The translations under genes and the position numbers were made by a program. This document shows positions 53,453-64,000 of a DNA stretch of 64,000 bases, one piece after another. The notes below the pieces were generated by a model. It was not told where the DNA came from, searched no databases, and was given only the letters and a program-made list of their open reading frames with translations. Numbering within the stretch: the first letter of the stretch is position 1; every line of letters starts with the position of its first letter. Source of the DNA: Mesoplasma seiffertii ATCC 49495 (GTDB lineage Bacteria; Bacillota_I; Bacilli_A; Mycoplasmatales; Mycoplasmataceae); contig NZ_JAED01000007.1 of assembly GCF_000518725.1 (NCBI RefSeq), positions 1 to 64,000 on the forward strand. The letters run 5' to 3'.

Positions 53453-54385
53453 ATGCGTGAATTTCAATTACAAATGGTTGATGGAAAAGAATTAACAACT
53501 TATGAATGAACTGAAGTAAAAAACCCTGTCGCGGTGATTCAATTAGTTCATGGTTCAGCAGAACGTGCAATTCGCTATGATGATTTTGCTAAACGTATGA
53601 ATGAGCAAGGTATTATTGTTGTTGCTGAAGATCATCGTGGGCATGGAAAAACTGCTGTTTTAGAAAATCAAGAGTTAGGATTTTTTGCAAAAAAAGATGG
53701 TTGAAATTTGATTGTTGATGACCTAAAAGTTGTTAATGCCTATATTAAACGAAATTGACAGGGGTTACCAATTTTTATGTTGGGTCACTCAATGGGAAGT
53801 TTTATGGCGAGAACTTATGCGATTAAATATTCCGAATCAATTACTGGATTAATTTTGTCGGGAACAGCAGAAATGCCAAAACCTTTAATTAAATTGGCTA
53901 AAGATTTGTCAACAGTTGAAATGTTATTTAAAGGGTCTAAGCACCCAGCCAAATTTATTTGAAACATGAGTTATCGAAATTTAAATAAAAATTGAGATAG
54001 TGAAATTAGTAATGGTAGTGAATGACAGTGTCAAGATCCTACAATTCAAGGGTGATTTGTAAATGATGAACTATGTGGTCAAGTCTTTAGTACTTCAGCA
54101 TTCCGTGATATGTTTAAAGGAATGTTATTTAATTCAAAAACAAAGAATATTAAATATATGCGTAACGATTTACCAATTTTAATAATTTCAGGAGAAGAAG
54201 ATGTTGTTGGAGATTTTGGAAAAACTCCAGAAAAGTTACATAATAAATTAACAAGTTTAGGTTATGATAGTGAACTAATTATTTATCCTAAATTACGTCA
54301 CGAAATTTTATTTGAATTAGAAAAAAATCTTGTAGAGCAAGATATCTTGAAGTTTATCAATCAAAATAAAGAAAATCATTTTTAG
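53453..54385 (+). CDS. alpha/beta hydrolase (lysophospholipase/monoacylglycerol lipase-like)
   Basis: 310 residues. Nucleophile elbow GHSMGS (Ser113), oxyanion segment LVHGSAE, EDHRGHG typical of monoglyceride lipase/PldB-like hydrolases, acid in SGEEDVVG and His in KLRHEIL. Likely a lipid esterase in a lipid-scavenging organism; substrate inferred. ATG 53453 with GAAGGAG inside rnhA. Followed by lepA after 11 bases. Many TGA Trp codons. Confidence 0.85.
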
Positions 54386-54396
54386 AAGGAGTTAAA

Positions 54397-56199
54397 ATGG
54401 ATAAATCGAAAATAAGGAATTTTAGTATTATTGCCCATATTGATCATGGTAAGTCAACTTTGGCTGATCGAATTTTAGAATTAACAAAAACGGTCACTAA
54501 GCGTGAAATGCAAGAACAACTATTAGATTCAATGGATATTGAGCGTGAACGTGGAATTACAATTAAACTAAATTCGGTGCAATTAGAATATAAAGCAAAA
54601 GATGGGCAAGAATATGTTTTTCATTTAATTGATACTCCTGGCCACGTAGATTTTAGCTATGAAGTTTCAAGAAGTTTAGCTGCTTGTGAAGGGGCAATTT
54701 TAGTAGTTGATGCAACTCAAGGAGTTGAAGCTCAAACTTTGGCTAATGTTTACTTAGCAATTGATAATAATTTAGAGATTATTCCAGTAATTAATAAAAT
54801 TGACTTGGCGAGTGCTGATGTTGACCGTGTTAAAGAACAAATTGAAGAAATCATTGGACTAGATTGTAGTGATGCTCCGTTAATTTCAGCAAAAACTGGA
54901 TTAAACATTGAAGATGTTTTAGAAGCAATCGTTAATAAAATTCCTGCTCCTAGTGATGCTGATGATCAAGCACCGTTAAGAGCCCTAATTTTTGACAGTT
55001 ATTATGATAAATATTTGGGTGTCGTAATGTCAATTCGAGTACGTGAAGGGGTTATTAAGGTTGGAGATAAACTTCGTTTAATGGCAACAGGAGCTGAATA
55101 TGAGGTAACTGAGGTTGGGGTGAAAACTCCAAAAATTGTCAAAACTGGAAGTTTAGAAGCAGGAGAAGTTGGGTGAATTGCAGCATCAATTAAAACAATT
55201 AAAGATATTAACGTTGGAGATACAATCACAAACGCTGCTAATCCGGCTCTTGAACCATTAGCAGGTTATAAAAAAATGAAACCAATGGTCTACTGTGGAA
55301 TTTATCCAGTCGATACAAATAAGTATCAAGATTTTAAAGAAGCCCTGGAAAAAATTGAGTTATCAGATTCTTCACTTGTATATGAACCAGAAACTTCACA
55401 AGCATTAGGTTTTGGTTTTCGTTGTGGATTTTTAGGGTTACTCCACATGGAAGTAATTCAAGAACGTTTAGAACGAGAATATAATTTAAATTTAATCGCA
55501 ACAGCACCATCAGTAATTTATAAAGTCTTTTTAACTAATGGAGAAGATATCGTTATTGATAATCCGGCTAAGCTACCAGACCCGCAAAAAATCTTGAGAA
55601 TTGAAGAACCATTTGTTAATGTAAAAATTACTACTCCTGAAGAGTACATTGGAGATTTAATGAATTTATGTCAAACAAAAATGGGAGTTTACAAAGACCT
55701 AGAATTTATTGACAATCAGCGTCGTGTCTTAGTTTATGATATGCCATTAGCAGAAATTATTTTTGATTTCTTTAATAAATTAAAATCAATCTCTCGTGGA
55801 TATGCATCATTTGAATACGAGTTAATTGGCTACAAAGAATCAAAATTAGTAAAAATGGATATTTTACTTAATGGAGATATGGTTGACGCGTTTTCAATGA
55901 TTGTAAACACTAAGTTTGCCTATAATCGTGGTTCGCAGTTAACAAAAAAATTGAAAGAGCTTATTCCGCGTCAAAACTTTGAAGTTCCAATTCAAGCAGC
56001 AATTGGAAATAAAATTGTGGCTCGTGAAACAATTAAAGCTTATCGTAAAGATGTTATTTGAAAACTACATGCAGCCGATATTTCACGTAAGAAAAAGCTT
56101 TTTGAAAAACAAAAAGAAGGTAAAAAACGTATGAAAGAAATTGGGTCTGTAGAAGTACCCCAAGAGGCATTTATTGCGGTTTTAAAATTAGACGATTAA
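54397..56199 (+). CDS. lepA: elongation factor 4 (LepA)
   Basis: 600 residues. Translation GTPase with G1 [10 protein letters not shown]2 ERGIT, G3 DTPGH, G4 NKID, and the LepA-specific C-terminal domain ([16 protein letters not shown]...). Back-translocates or remodels ribosomes. Normal length. AGAAGGAG precedes the ATG. Confidence 0.98.
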
Positions 56200-56257
56200 A
56201 AGCGGATCATTTATATTATTTTTCCCTAATACTTTATGAGGAAACAGGAGGTCGCAT

Positions 56258-57061
56258 ATGAAAAATGCTTTTAGATATGAAAAAGAATTATGAGACATAT
56301 TGGATGACGAGGTTTTTTTAATCGAGTATTATCCGGATTTTAAAACTGAAATGATCGCTAAAATTGCGGGAGAAGAATGACGTAAGTGTCAAACAATTGA
56401 AAATTATTTAGAATGAACTTTGCAGATGTTTGTTAATATTAGACCAATTTTTATTGGACCTGATGATAAACCACTGCCAGAAGGAATTGGCGAAATGATT
56501 ATCATTCGTCTTCAATCTTTAGCAACAGTTTTAACAAATTTCAAAATGATTTATCAACATGAAACTAAAAAAAATCAAGAAGTGAGCGTTAATGATTTGG
56601 GAATTGATCCTTTAATAAAACGCTCGCACTTTAAATTAAGCAAGCAATATTTACAAATGTTTATTGAGCGTTTTGAAAGATTAGAACCAATCAAAGTGTT
56701 TTTAGATGTTTATAAAAAGATTGCCTTAATACTTGTTAAATTACAAAAAGTTGAAAGTATTGATGATTATTTTGATCAGTTATACCAATTTCAGGAATTT
56801 CTTTCAGATTATATTGATGATTTAGATGAACTAAATTTTGACGTTGTTCCTGAGGAAATGACAAAGGCTAATGAGATTTTAAAATATATTACAATTGTTG
56901 AGACACAATTATATTACTTATTACTTGTTCATGAAACACTAGAATATAATGAATTAGTTAAAATTGGTATTAATGATATTGATTCAAAACCCTTAGTTTT
57001 AGAACGCGATGAGCGTATTCAAATGGTAGAAGCCTTAAATAATGCTCGTATTAAGAGTTAA
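56258..57061 (+). CDS. conserved hypothetical protein
   Basis: 267 residues, acidic, nearly all helical, no membrane segment. No recognised motif. Start ATG 56258 with AACAGGAGGTC, a strong ribosome site. Three TGA Trp codons in the first 55 residues hide the true start under the standard code. Follows lepA by 58 bases. Closed by a strong terminator. Confidence 0.7.
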
Positions 57062-57105
57062 GTTCACTTAAAAAACTTTGTCCAAACATCAATATTGAAA
57101 TTAAT

Positions 57106-57135
57106 TAGAAAAAGGTTACTTTTTCTAATTTTTTT
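57106..57135 (+). terminator. terminator before typA
   Basis: AATTAGAAAAA-GGTTAC-TTTTTCTAATT with T run. Confidence 0.9.
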
Positions 57136-57192
57136 ATTAGTTAAAAAGTGGTATTATTTATAAGTTATATAAATTATTAAAAGGAGTAAGAA

Positions 57193-59034
57193 ATGTCAAA
57201 TCAAAAAATTATTAACATTGCTGTAATTGCTCACGTTGATGCAGGAAAATCTACTTTAGTAGATGCCTTATTACAACAAGGTGGGGCTTTTAGAGATAAT
57301 CAAGAAGTAGCAGCCCAAATTATGGATTCAAACGATCAAGAAAGAGAACGTGGAATTACAATTTATTCAAAAAACTGTTCAATCGAATATAAGGGAATTA
57401 AGATCAATATTGTTGATACTCCTGGACATGCTGATTTCTCATCAGAAGTTGAACGTATTATGAAAACTGTTGATACAGTTATTTTATTAGTTGATTCAAG
57501 TGAAGGGCCAATGCCTCAAACTCGTTTCGTATTGTCAAAAGCGTTAGAATTAAAATTGAAACCAATTTTAATGATTAACAAAATTGATAAAAAAGATCAA
57601 AGAGCTGAAGAAGTTTTAGATGAAGTTTTAGAATTGTTTATGGAATTAGATGCCAACGATGATCAAATGAACTTCCCAACAGTTTACGGAATTGCCAAAA
57701 ATGGAATTGCCCAATTTACAATGGATAATCCATCTGAAGACTTAACTCCTTTATTTGAAACAATTGTAACTCAAGTAGGATCTTATCCAACTGAATTAGC
57801 TAATAATACAACAAGAATGCAAGTTTCGACTTTAGCATATGATTCATTTATTGGTCGTTTAGGAATTGGACGTCTTTTTGAAGGAAAATTAAAAGAGGGA
57901 CAAACTGTTGCAATCTCAAGAAATGATGGATCAGTTAAACAAGGAAAAATTACTAAATTAATGGTTTACCGTGGGTTAAATCGTATTGCAGTTTCTGAAG
58001 CAGTTGCAGGAGAAATTGTGACAATTGCTGGAATTGAAGATATTTCAATCGGAGATACAATTTGTGATTTAAACGATGTGCGTCCAATGGAAGCAATTAC
58101 AATTGAAGAACCAACAATGTCAATGAACTTTTTAGTTAATACTTCACCTTTTGCTGGTAAAGTAGGAAAATTTGTAACATCACGTAATATTCGTGAACGT
58201 TTAGAAAAAGAATTAGAAGTTAATGTTGGATTAAAAGTTGAACCGTTAGAAAATTCTTCTGTTGAAGGGTTTAAAGTTTTAGGACGTGGAGAATTGCACT
58301 TATCAGTTTTAATTGAATCAATGCGTCGTGAAGGATTTGAATTAGCGATTTCTAAACCAGAAGTAATTCTTCATAAAGACCCAGTTACTGGTGAAGTTTT
58401 AGAGCCAATGGAAAAAGTTACTATTAACGTTCCTTCAGAATATGCCGGAACAATCATTAATAAATTGAACCAACGTAAAGGTTTAATGATTGATATGGAT
58501 TCTGATGGAGTTCGTGATAAAGTAACTTATAACATTCCTTTAAGAGCGTTAATTGGGTTCAGAAGTGAATTTACAAATGATACTCACGGAGAAGGAATTA
58601 TGGTTAGATCTGCAAATGGATTTGAACCATACAAAGGTGAAATTGAATCACGTCAAAACGGAGTAATGATTTCAATGGCAAATGGGAAAACTTTGGCATA
58701 CGCTTTGGGTAACCTTGAAGAACGTGGAATTTTATTTGTTGCTCCACAAACAGAAGTTTATGAGGGAATGATTGTAGGACAACATTCACGTGATAATGAT
58801 TTAGATGTTAATCCAACAACAGGGAAAAAATTAACAAATACTCGTTCAAGCGGAACTGATGATTCTGTTAAATTAACACCTTACCGTAAAATGACTTTAG
58901 AAGAAGCTTTAGAATACATCGAGTGAGATGAATTAGTAGAAGTAACTCCAGTTGATTTACGTTTACGTAAAAAATGATTGACACTAGTTGAAAGAAAACA
59001 ACACCGTAACGATCAGAAAAAAGTAACTAATTAG
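57193..59034 (+). CDS. typA: translational GTPase TypA/BipA
   Basis: 613 residues. G1 [10 protein letters not shown]3 DTPGHADF, G4 NKIDKKD, and the TypA C-terminal domain with [19 protein letters not shown]-type core. Ribosome-associated stress and assembly factor. Usual length. AAAGGAG before the ATG. The final ~35 residues follow a TGA Trp codon. Confidence 0.97.
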
Positions 59035-59038
59035 TATT

Positions 59039-59064
59039 AAAACGAGCGTGTCTCGTTTTTTTCT
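59039..59064 (+). terminator. terminator after typA
   Basis: AAAACGAG-CGTGT-CTCGTTTT with T run. Confidence 0.9.
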
Positions 59065-59160
59065 TGAAGTTTTTGAGACTTTTCAAACATGGCCGATTAT
59101 TTAGAAAAAGCCAACAGAAGTTCAACAGGGTCTTTATATTGTTATTTTGAAGTAATTTTA

Positions 59161-59189
59161 TTGTTAATATAAGATAAAAACATTATAAT
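59161..59189 (+). promoter_or_regulatory. promoter of eno
   Basis: TTGTTA, 17-base spacer, TATAAT; 30 bases before the start codon. Confidence 0.75.
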
Positions 59190-59218
59190 TATTTTATATA
59201 TGAAAGAGGGAAATACAT

Positions 59219-60580
<1,362 letters not shown>

Positions 60581-60599
60581 TCTTAATAAAATAATTTTT

Positions 60600-60627
60600 T
60601 AAAGAAACCTTTGGGTTTCTTTTTTTG
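60600..60627 (+). terminator. terminator after eno
   Basis: AAAGAAACC-TTTG-GGTTTCTTT with T run. Confidence 0.92.
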
Positions 60628-60703
60628 TCTTAAAGAATAAATTATATTTGATACTCCTATATCTAAAATTTGATAAAATAAGTAAAAGCAAAGAGAGGTT
60701 TAT

Positions 60704-61624
60704 ATGAAGCTAATTAAAGACCGTCAAAAGTTTATTAACTGAATGTCAATTGCAATAATTACCATCGTGCTACTAACATTATTTTTAGTAGGAACTTTTT
60801 TAGATTTACAAATTGCTAAAAAAGTTGGAGATGTTAACAGTTTCTTTGGAATCTTTTTTGATTGATTTGGGAAAATTATTTATGCAGTACCAATGTTTAT
60901 TGGAATAGTGCTAGTCATTAAAAGTTTAAAAGAACATTTTAATAAAAAAATAAAGCGTTTTGTAGAATACGGAATATACTTTGGTTTTTGAGCAATAATT
61001 ATGCTAATTTTCTTAGTAGAAGGTGTCAACAAGTATCTTAAAAATAGCATTGTTGATGAAGCGATTATTATTTCGTTAGTTTTAAATAGCCTTTTAGTTA
61101 GTTTAGTTTTTTTAGGAATTGTCTTATATGTGGATACAGATCCAGATTGAATTATCGAAGACCGTCGTTTAATTCGCCATGTTATCTTAATGATTATTTT
61201 TATCGTTATCGTTAATTTGTCAGTGCTAATTCTTAAAGAAGTTTTTTCTCGTCCACGTCCAAGAACAATTTTTGCAGAAAATAGTACTGAAGAATATCGT
61301 CCATGATGAAATATTAAGTATACTGGAAAAAATCGTTCATTCCCTTCAGGGCATGCTGCTGCTGCTACAACAATGTTGGGTCTAACAATCTTGTTTGATA
61401 AAAATGAAGCAAAAGGAAAATATCTACTAGCTCATTTAGTAGGCTGAATTTGTATTGTACTTGTAGGATTTTCTCGTATGGTTGCAACTGCTCACTTTTT
61501 AACAGATGTGGTTGCTGCAACAAGTATTGCTTTTGGAACATTATTGGGAGTTACGTCATTTAGAAATAAACAGTGTAAGTTTAAATGCTTTAAATTACCA
61601 ATTGCCAAGGATAAAAATGATTAA
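60704..61624 (+). CDS. PAP2-family membrane phosphatase
   Basis: 306 residues with about seven membrane segments. PAP2 motifs KEVFSRPRPR, FPSGHAA and SRMVATAHFLTDVV in order. Probably dephosphorylates phosphatidylglycerol-P, phosphatidate or undecaprenyl-PP at the membrane. AGAGAGG before ATG 60704. Overlaps ruvX by 8 bases. Cys-containing basic C-terminus. TGA Trp codons throughout. Confidence 0.88.
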
Positions 61625-62048
61625 AGTTTTGGGAATGGATGTAGGATCTAAAACTGTGGGAATCGCAATGTCAACTAGTACAATTGCTCAACCAGGGCCA
61701 ACAATCCGATTTACGGAATGAGAATTTGAAGAAGGAATTGAAAAGTTAACTCATTTCATTGAAGACTTTCAACCAGAAGTTTTAGTTTTTGGGTATCCAA
61801 AAAATATGGATGGAACAATTGGTGAACGTGCCGAAATGGTGGACTATTTTATTGAAGGCGTTAGAGCTTATAATCCTCAATTTAAAGATTCTCAAATTAT
61901 TCGCATTGATGAACGTCGTACAACTAAAATGGCAAAATCAATTATGATTGAAGCTGGGATTAGACGTGACAAACAAAAATTAGCAAAAGATTCTTTAGCA
62001 GCACAACTAATCTTAGAACAATATTTAAATTCAATTAAAAACATTTAA
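61617..62048 (+). CDS. ruvX: YqgF/RuvX family putative Holliday-junction resolvase / pre-16S nuclease
   Basis: 143 residues. RNase-H-like fold with GMDVGSKTVG (Asp8), FGYPKNMDGT, and DERRTT plus the C-terminal acidic helix KDSLAAQLILEQYL. Matures 16S 5' end and/or resolves junctions. ATG 61617 lies inside the PAP2 gene end. Usual length. Confidence 0.95.
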
Positions 62049-62111
62049 CTATTTTATTGTTAATGTCTTGTCAGTGTAATATAATTTTTAATAAATTAAA
62101 GGAACAAAACT

Positions 62112-62681
62112 ATGCAAAAACACCCTCTTGTTAAACAAATATTATTTTCTAGAGAAGAAATTAAAACACGAACAGCAGAAGTTGCTAAAGAAATTGAAGA
62201 CTTTTATAAAACTCAAGATTTAAAAGATAACACATTATTGCTTGTGGGACTACTAAAAGGATGTATTCCTTTTTATGCCGAGTTTATGACTAATTTCAAT
62301 TTCGAATGTGATACTGATTTTATGGTTGTGTCTTCATATCGCGGAGGTACTAAAACTTCTGGAGACCCTAAAATTATGCTGGACGTTAATACTTCATTAA
62401 AAGATCGAGATATTTTAATTGTCGAAGATATTATTGATTCTGGTTATACATTAGAATACGTTAAAAATTATTTTTTAAATCGTGGAGCTAAAACAGTTCG
62501 AGTTTTAACTTTATTAGATAAACCAGAAGGACGACAAGTAGTAATTACTCCTGATTGAAGTTGTTTTACAATTGCCAATGAATTTGTTATTGGGTTTGGT
62601 TTGGATTATCAAGAACGCTTACGTAATTTACCATATGTTGGTATATGTGACACTTCAAAATTAAAAGATTGGAAATGATAA
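62112..62681 (+). CDS. hpt: hypoxanthine(-guanine) phosphoribosyltransferase
   Basis: 189 residues. PRPP motif [10 protein letters not shown] (104-113), LLKGC loop, KPEGRQV and the base-contacting [15 protein letters not shown]. Purine salvage from hypoxanthine and guanine, essential where de novo synthesis is absent. The penultimate residue before TAA is a TGA Trp. AAAGGAAC ribosome site. Confidence 0.96.
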
Positions 62682-62702
62682 AAGGCTGAGCCTTTTTTTA
62701 TT
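62680..62702 (+). terminator. terminator after hpt
   Basis: AAAAGGCTGAGCCTTTTTTT; short stem overlapping the stop codon. Confidence 0.8.
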
Positions 62703-62766
62703 TTGAAAAATAATCACTTTTAGTAATAAAAACCCGTGATACTCGTTAAAGTAGTTTGAAGTTTGC

Positions 62767-62772
62767 TATAAT
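62767..62772 (+). promoter_or_regulatory. extended -10 box of the pnuC-like gene
   Basis: TTTGC-TATAAT; the -35 region (GTTAAA ~16 bases upstream) is weak. The start of transcription would fall near 62780, so an ATG at 62781 would be almost leaderless. Confidence 0.55.
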
Positions 62773-62795
62773 TGTTTGAAATGAAACGAGTCACA

Positions 62796-63800
62796 ATGGA
62801 AAATTTAGAAATTAAAAAACATCAATCAAAGCGACTAATTAAAGACCTTAATTATTTGGGAATAAATACTTGTTTAAGAGACTTAAAACAATTACCCCAA
62901 TATTTAAAAATCTTTCTAATTTTTGGTGCACTAGTGTTAACATTTTTAAATTTTTATAGCTTTAAGGGTTTTGCAATTGATTTGGATAGTTTAACTGAGG
63001 CTCAACAAAAACTTCTTAATGACGTTAGTAATAATTTAGGAAGTCATTTTACTCCCATAATTAAGTATTCAAACGCTTATATTTTTGGTTCAGTAATTGG
63101 TGCTCCTTCTCAAGGATTAGCAGTTGCTACTGCAATTTTTTATTCAATGAGTGGAATTGCTGCATTTACTGGTCTCTTATCTATAGCAATGATTGTCTAT
63201 GGAAAAATGTCTCAATTTTTATGAGGTTTAGTCAATGGATTCTTCTATTGTATGTTTGCATTAGTGGCAGGTTTTATTGGAGATTTCATAATGAATATTG
63301 TCTTTATTCTTGGAGCAAGTTTAGGATGATATTTGTTTAACTATAAACATAAAAAACAGTTTACAGTTCGTGGGCGATCACCTATGTATAAAATAACATT
63401 CATTTTGGCAACTGTTTTTGTTGTAGTTTTAGTTTCGTATTTATGATCATTGGCAATTCCCAAAATTTATGAAGGTACAACAGGACTAATTTATAATGAA
63501 CAAATTGGCAGTGGTCAGTTATTGTTTGATGCTGTTGGTAATGGTGCCAATTTAGTGGGATATGGTTTTCAACTAATGAACGTTTCTGAACAGTTTTGAA
63601 TTTGAATGTTCTTGAATATTTGAAAAACAATTCAGTATACACCAGTGTCAAGTTCAGAATGAGTTTGAACTTTGGTTATTCAGTATTCAATCTGAACAAT
63701 TTTAGCTTCATTTGGGTTTTGAGAAAATCAACTTAAATACCTTGTTGTTTGACTTTTTCCATCATTGCAAAAACCTAAATTGCAATCAAACCAAACTTAA
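62796..63800 (+). CDS. pnuC: PnuC-like nicotinamide mononucleotide/riboside transporter
   Basis: 334 residues. An N-terminal soluble stretch is followed by about seven membrane segments. The spacing of aromatic Trp residues and the FGFWENQLKYLVVW end fit PnuC, a facilitated carrier for nicotinamide riboside/NMN. Two starts are possible, 62781 and 62796. 62796 is chosen because it leaves room for a leader after the -10 box, but its ribosome site is weak. Heavy use of TGA Trp. Family call is moderate. Confidence 0.7.
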
Positions 63801-63808
63801 CATTAACT

Positions 63809-63831
63809 GCACCATATTTGGTGCTTTTTCT
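63809..63831 (+). terminator. terminator after pnuC-like gene
   Basis: GCACCATATTTGGTGC followed by TTTTTC. Confidence 0.82.
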
Positions 63832-63864
63832 TTACAAAAATCTTAGATAAATGAAAGAATGAGA

Positions 63865-63870
63865 TATAAT
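63865..63870 (+). promoter_or_regulatory. -10 box of pfkA
   Basis: TATAAT 45 bases before the pfkA start, with a weak TTAGAT 16 bases upstream. Confidence 0.5.
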
Positions 63871-63914
63871 AATTTAGTATTACTTTTTATAAATGAAAGA
63901 AGAGGACTATAATT

Positions 63915-64000
63915 ATGATTAAAAAAATCGGGGTATTAACTTCTGGTGGAGATGCACCAGGAATGAATGCCGCTGTAGCTGGAGTTGTGAAAGCGGCAAG
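63915..64000 (+). CDS. pfkA: 6-phosphofructokinase (5' part only)
   Basis: The first 28 codons are in the window. They read [15 protein letters not shown], the ATP-binding N-terminus of phosphofructokinase, which phosphorylates fructose-6-P in glycolysis. AAGAGGAC ribosome site. The rest lies beyond the edge. Confidence 0.96.
   Translation, partial: MIKKIGVLTSGGDAPGMNAAVAGVVKAA

Overview
The window is chromosomal DNA of a mollicute. It is very AT-rich, and nearly every gene is open only if TGA is read as tryptophan (translation table 4). Examples are the WCGPC active site of thioredoxin and the EPIW motif of triosephosphate isomerase, whose Trp is TGA. The tRNA order Cys-Arg-Pro-Ala-Met-Ile2-Ser-fMet-Asp-Phe, the fused PotC-PotD protein and the glycolysis-centred gene set fit the Spiroplasma/Entomoplasma/Mesoplasma/Mycoplasma mycoides branch. 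I cannot name the species. All gene ends below were read with table 4, so many are longer than a standard-code reading would give.

Layout, first half. Positions 1-414 hold the end of a 23S gene, 5S and a terminator. Next come a type II restriction-modification pair (490-2431), a Cof-like HAD phosphatase and thioredoxin. Positions 3680-8300 are an accessory, decaying stretch. It holds two copies of a module made of a promoter, a small structured RNA with its own terminator, a small (coiled-coil) ORF, and a UACG hairpin plus terminator. It also holds a doubly frameshifted lipoprotein gene and several very small ORFs that end in hairpins. Positions 8302-9833 carry an acidic hypothetical protein, a second HAD phosphatase and a small conserved protein. 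Positions 9917-11553 are an overlapping pair: a phage-type mini DNA methyltransferase-like protein and a DUF262-HNH (GmrSD-like) protein. Positions 11640-16987 are the polyamine operon potA-potB-potCD, preceded by a 44-codon small ORF with hairpins at its stop.

Middle. Positions 17183-31737 are a family-expansion locus, all on one strand. It encodes anchored extracytoplasmic proteins built from repeated modules of about 80-90 residues, many ending in a Tyr-Lys-Trp-like motif. Two 1.14-kilo-residue paralogs add a propeller-like C-terminal domain. Small CxxC...CxxC zinc-ribbon proteins lie between them. Part of the locus is a roughly 4-kb tandem duplication with decayed remnants in between. A ten-tRNA cluster follows (32075-33206).

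Second half (33301-64000) is mostly housekeeping. Sugar and central metabolism: nagB, tpiA, gpmI, D-lactate dehydrogenase, eno, the start of pfkA. Redox and repair: Bcp-type peroxiredoxin, NADH oxidase, MGMT, RNase H, ruvX. Transport: MgtA-type P-ATPase preceded by a Pro/acid-rich small ORF, a dicarboxylate/amino-acid symporter, a PnuC-like protein. Translation and tRNA modification: tsaE, tsaB, proS, lepA, typA, tRNA-Ser. The rest are two PAP2 membrane phosphatases, hpt, a RhaD-like aldolase, an alpha/beta hydrolase and a few unknowns.

Most worth following up: the mini-methyltransferase/DUF262-HNH pair, the twin structured-RNA module with covarying hairpins, the zinc-ribbon/surface-repeat expansion, and the small leader-like ORFs before mgtA and potA.
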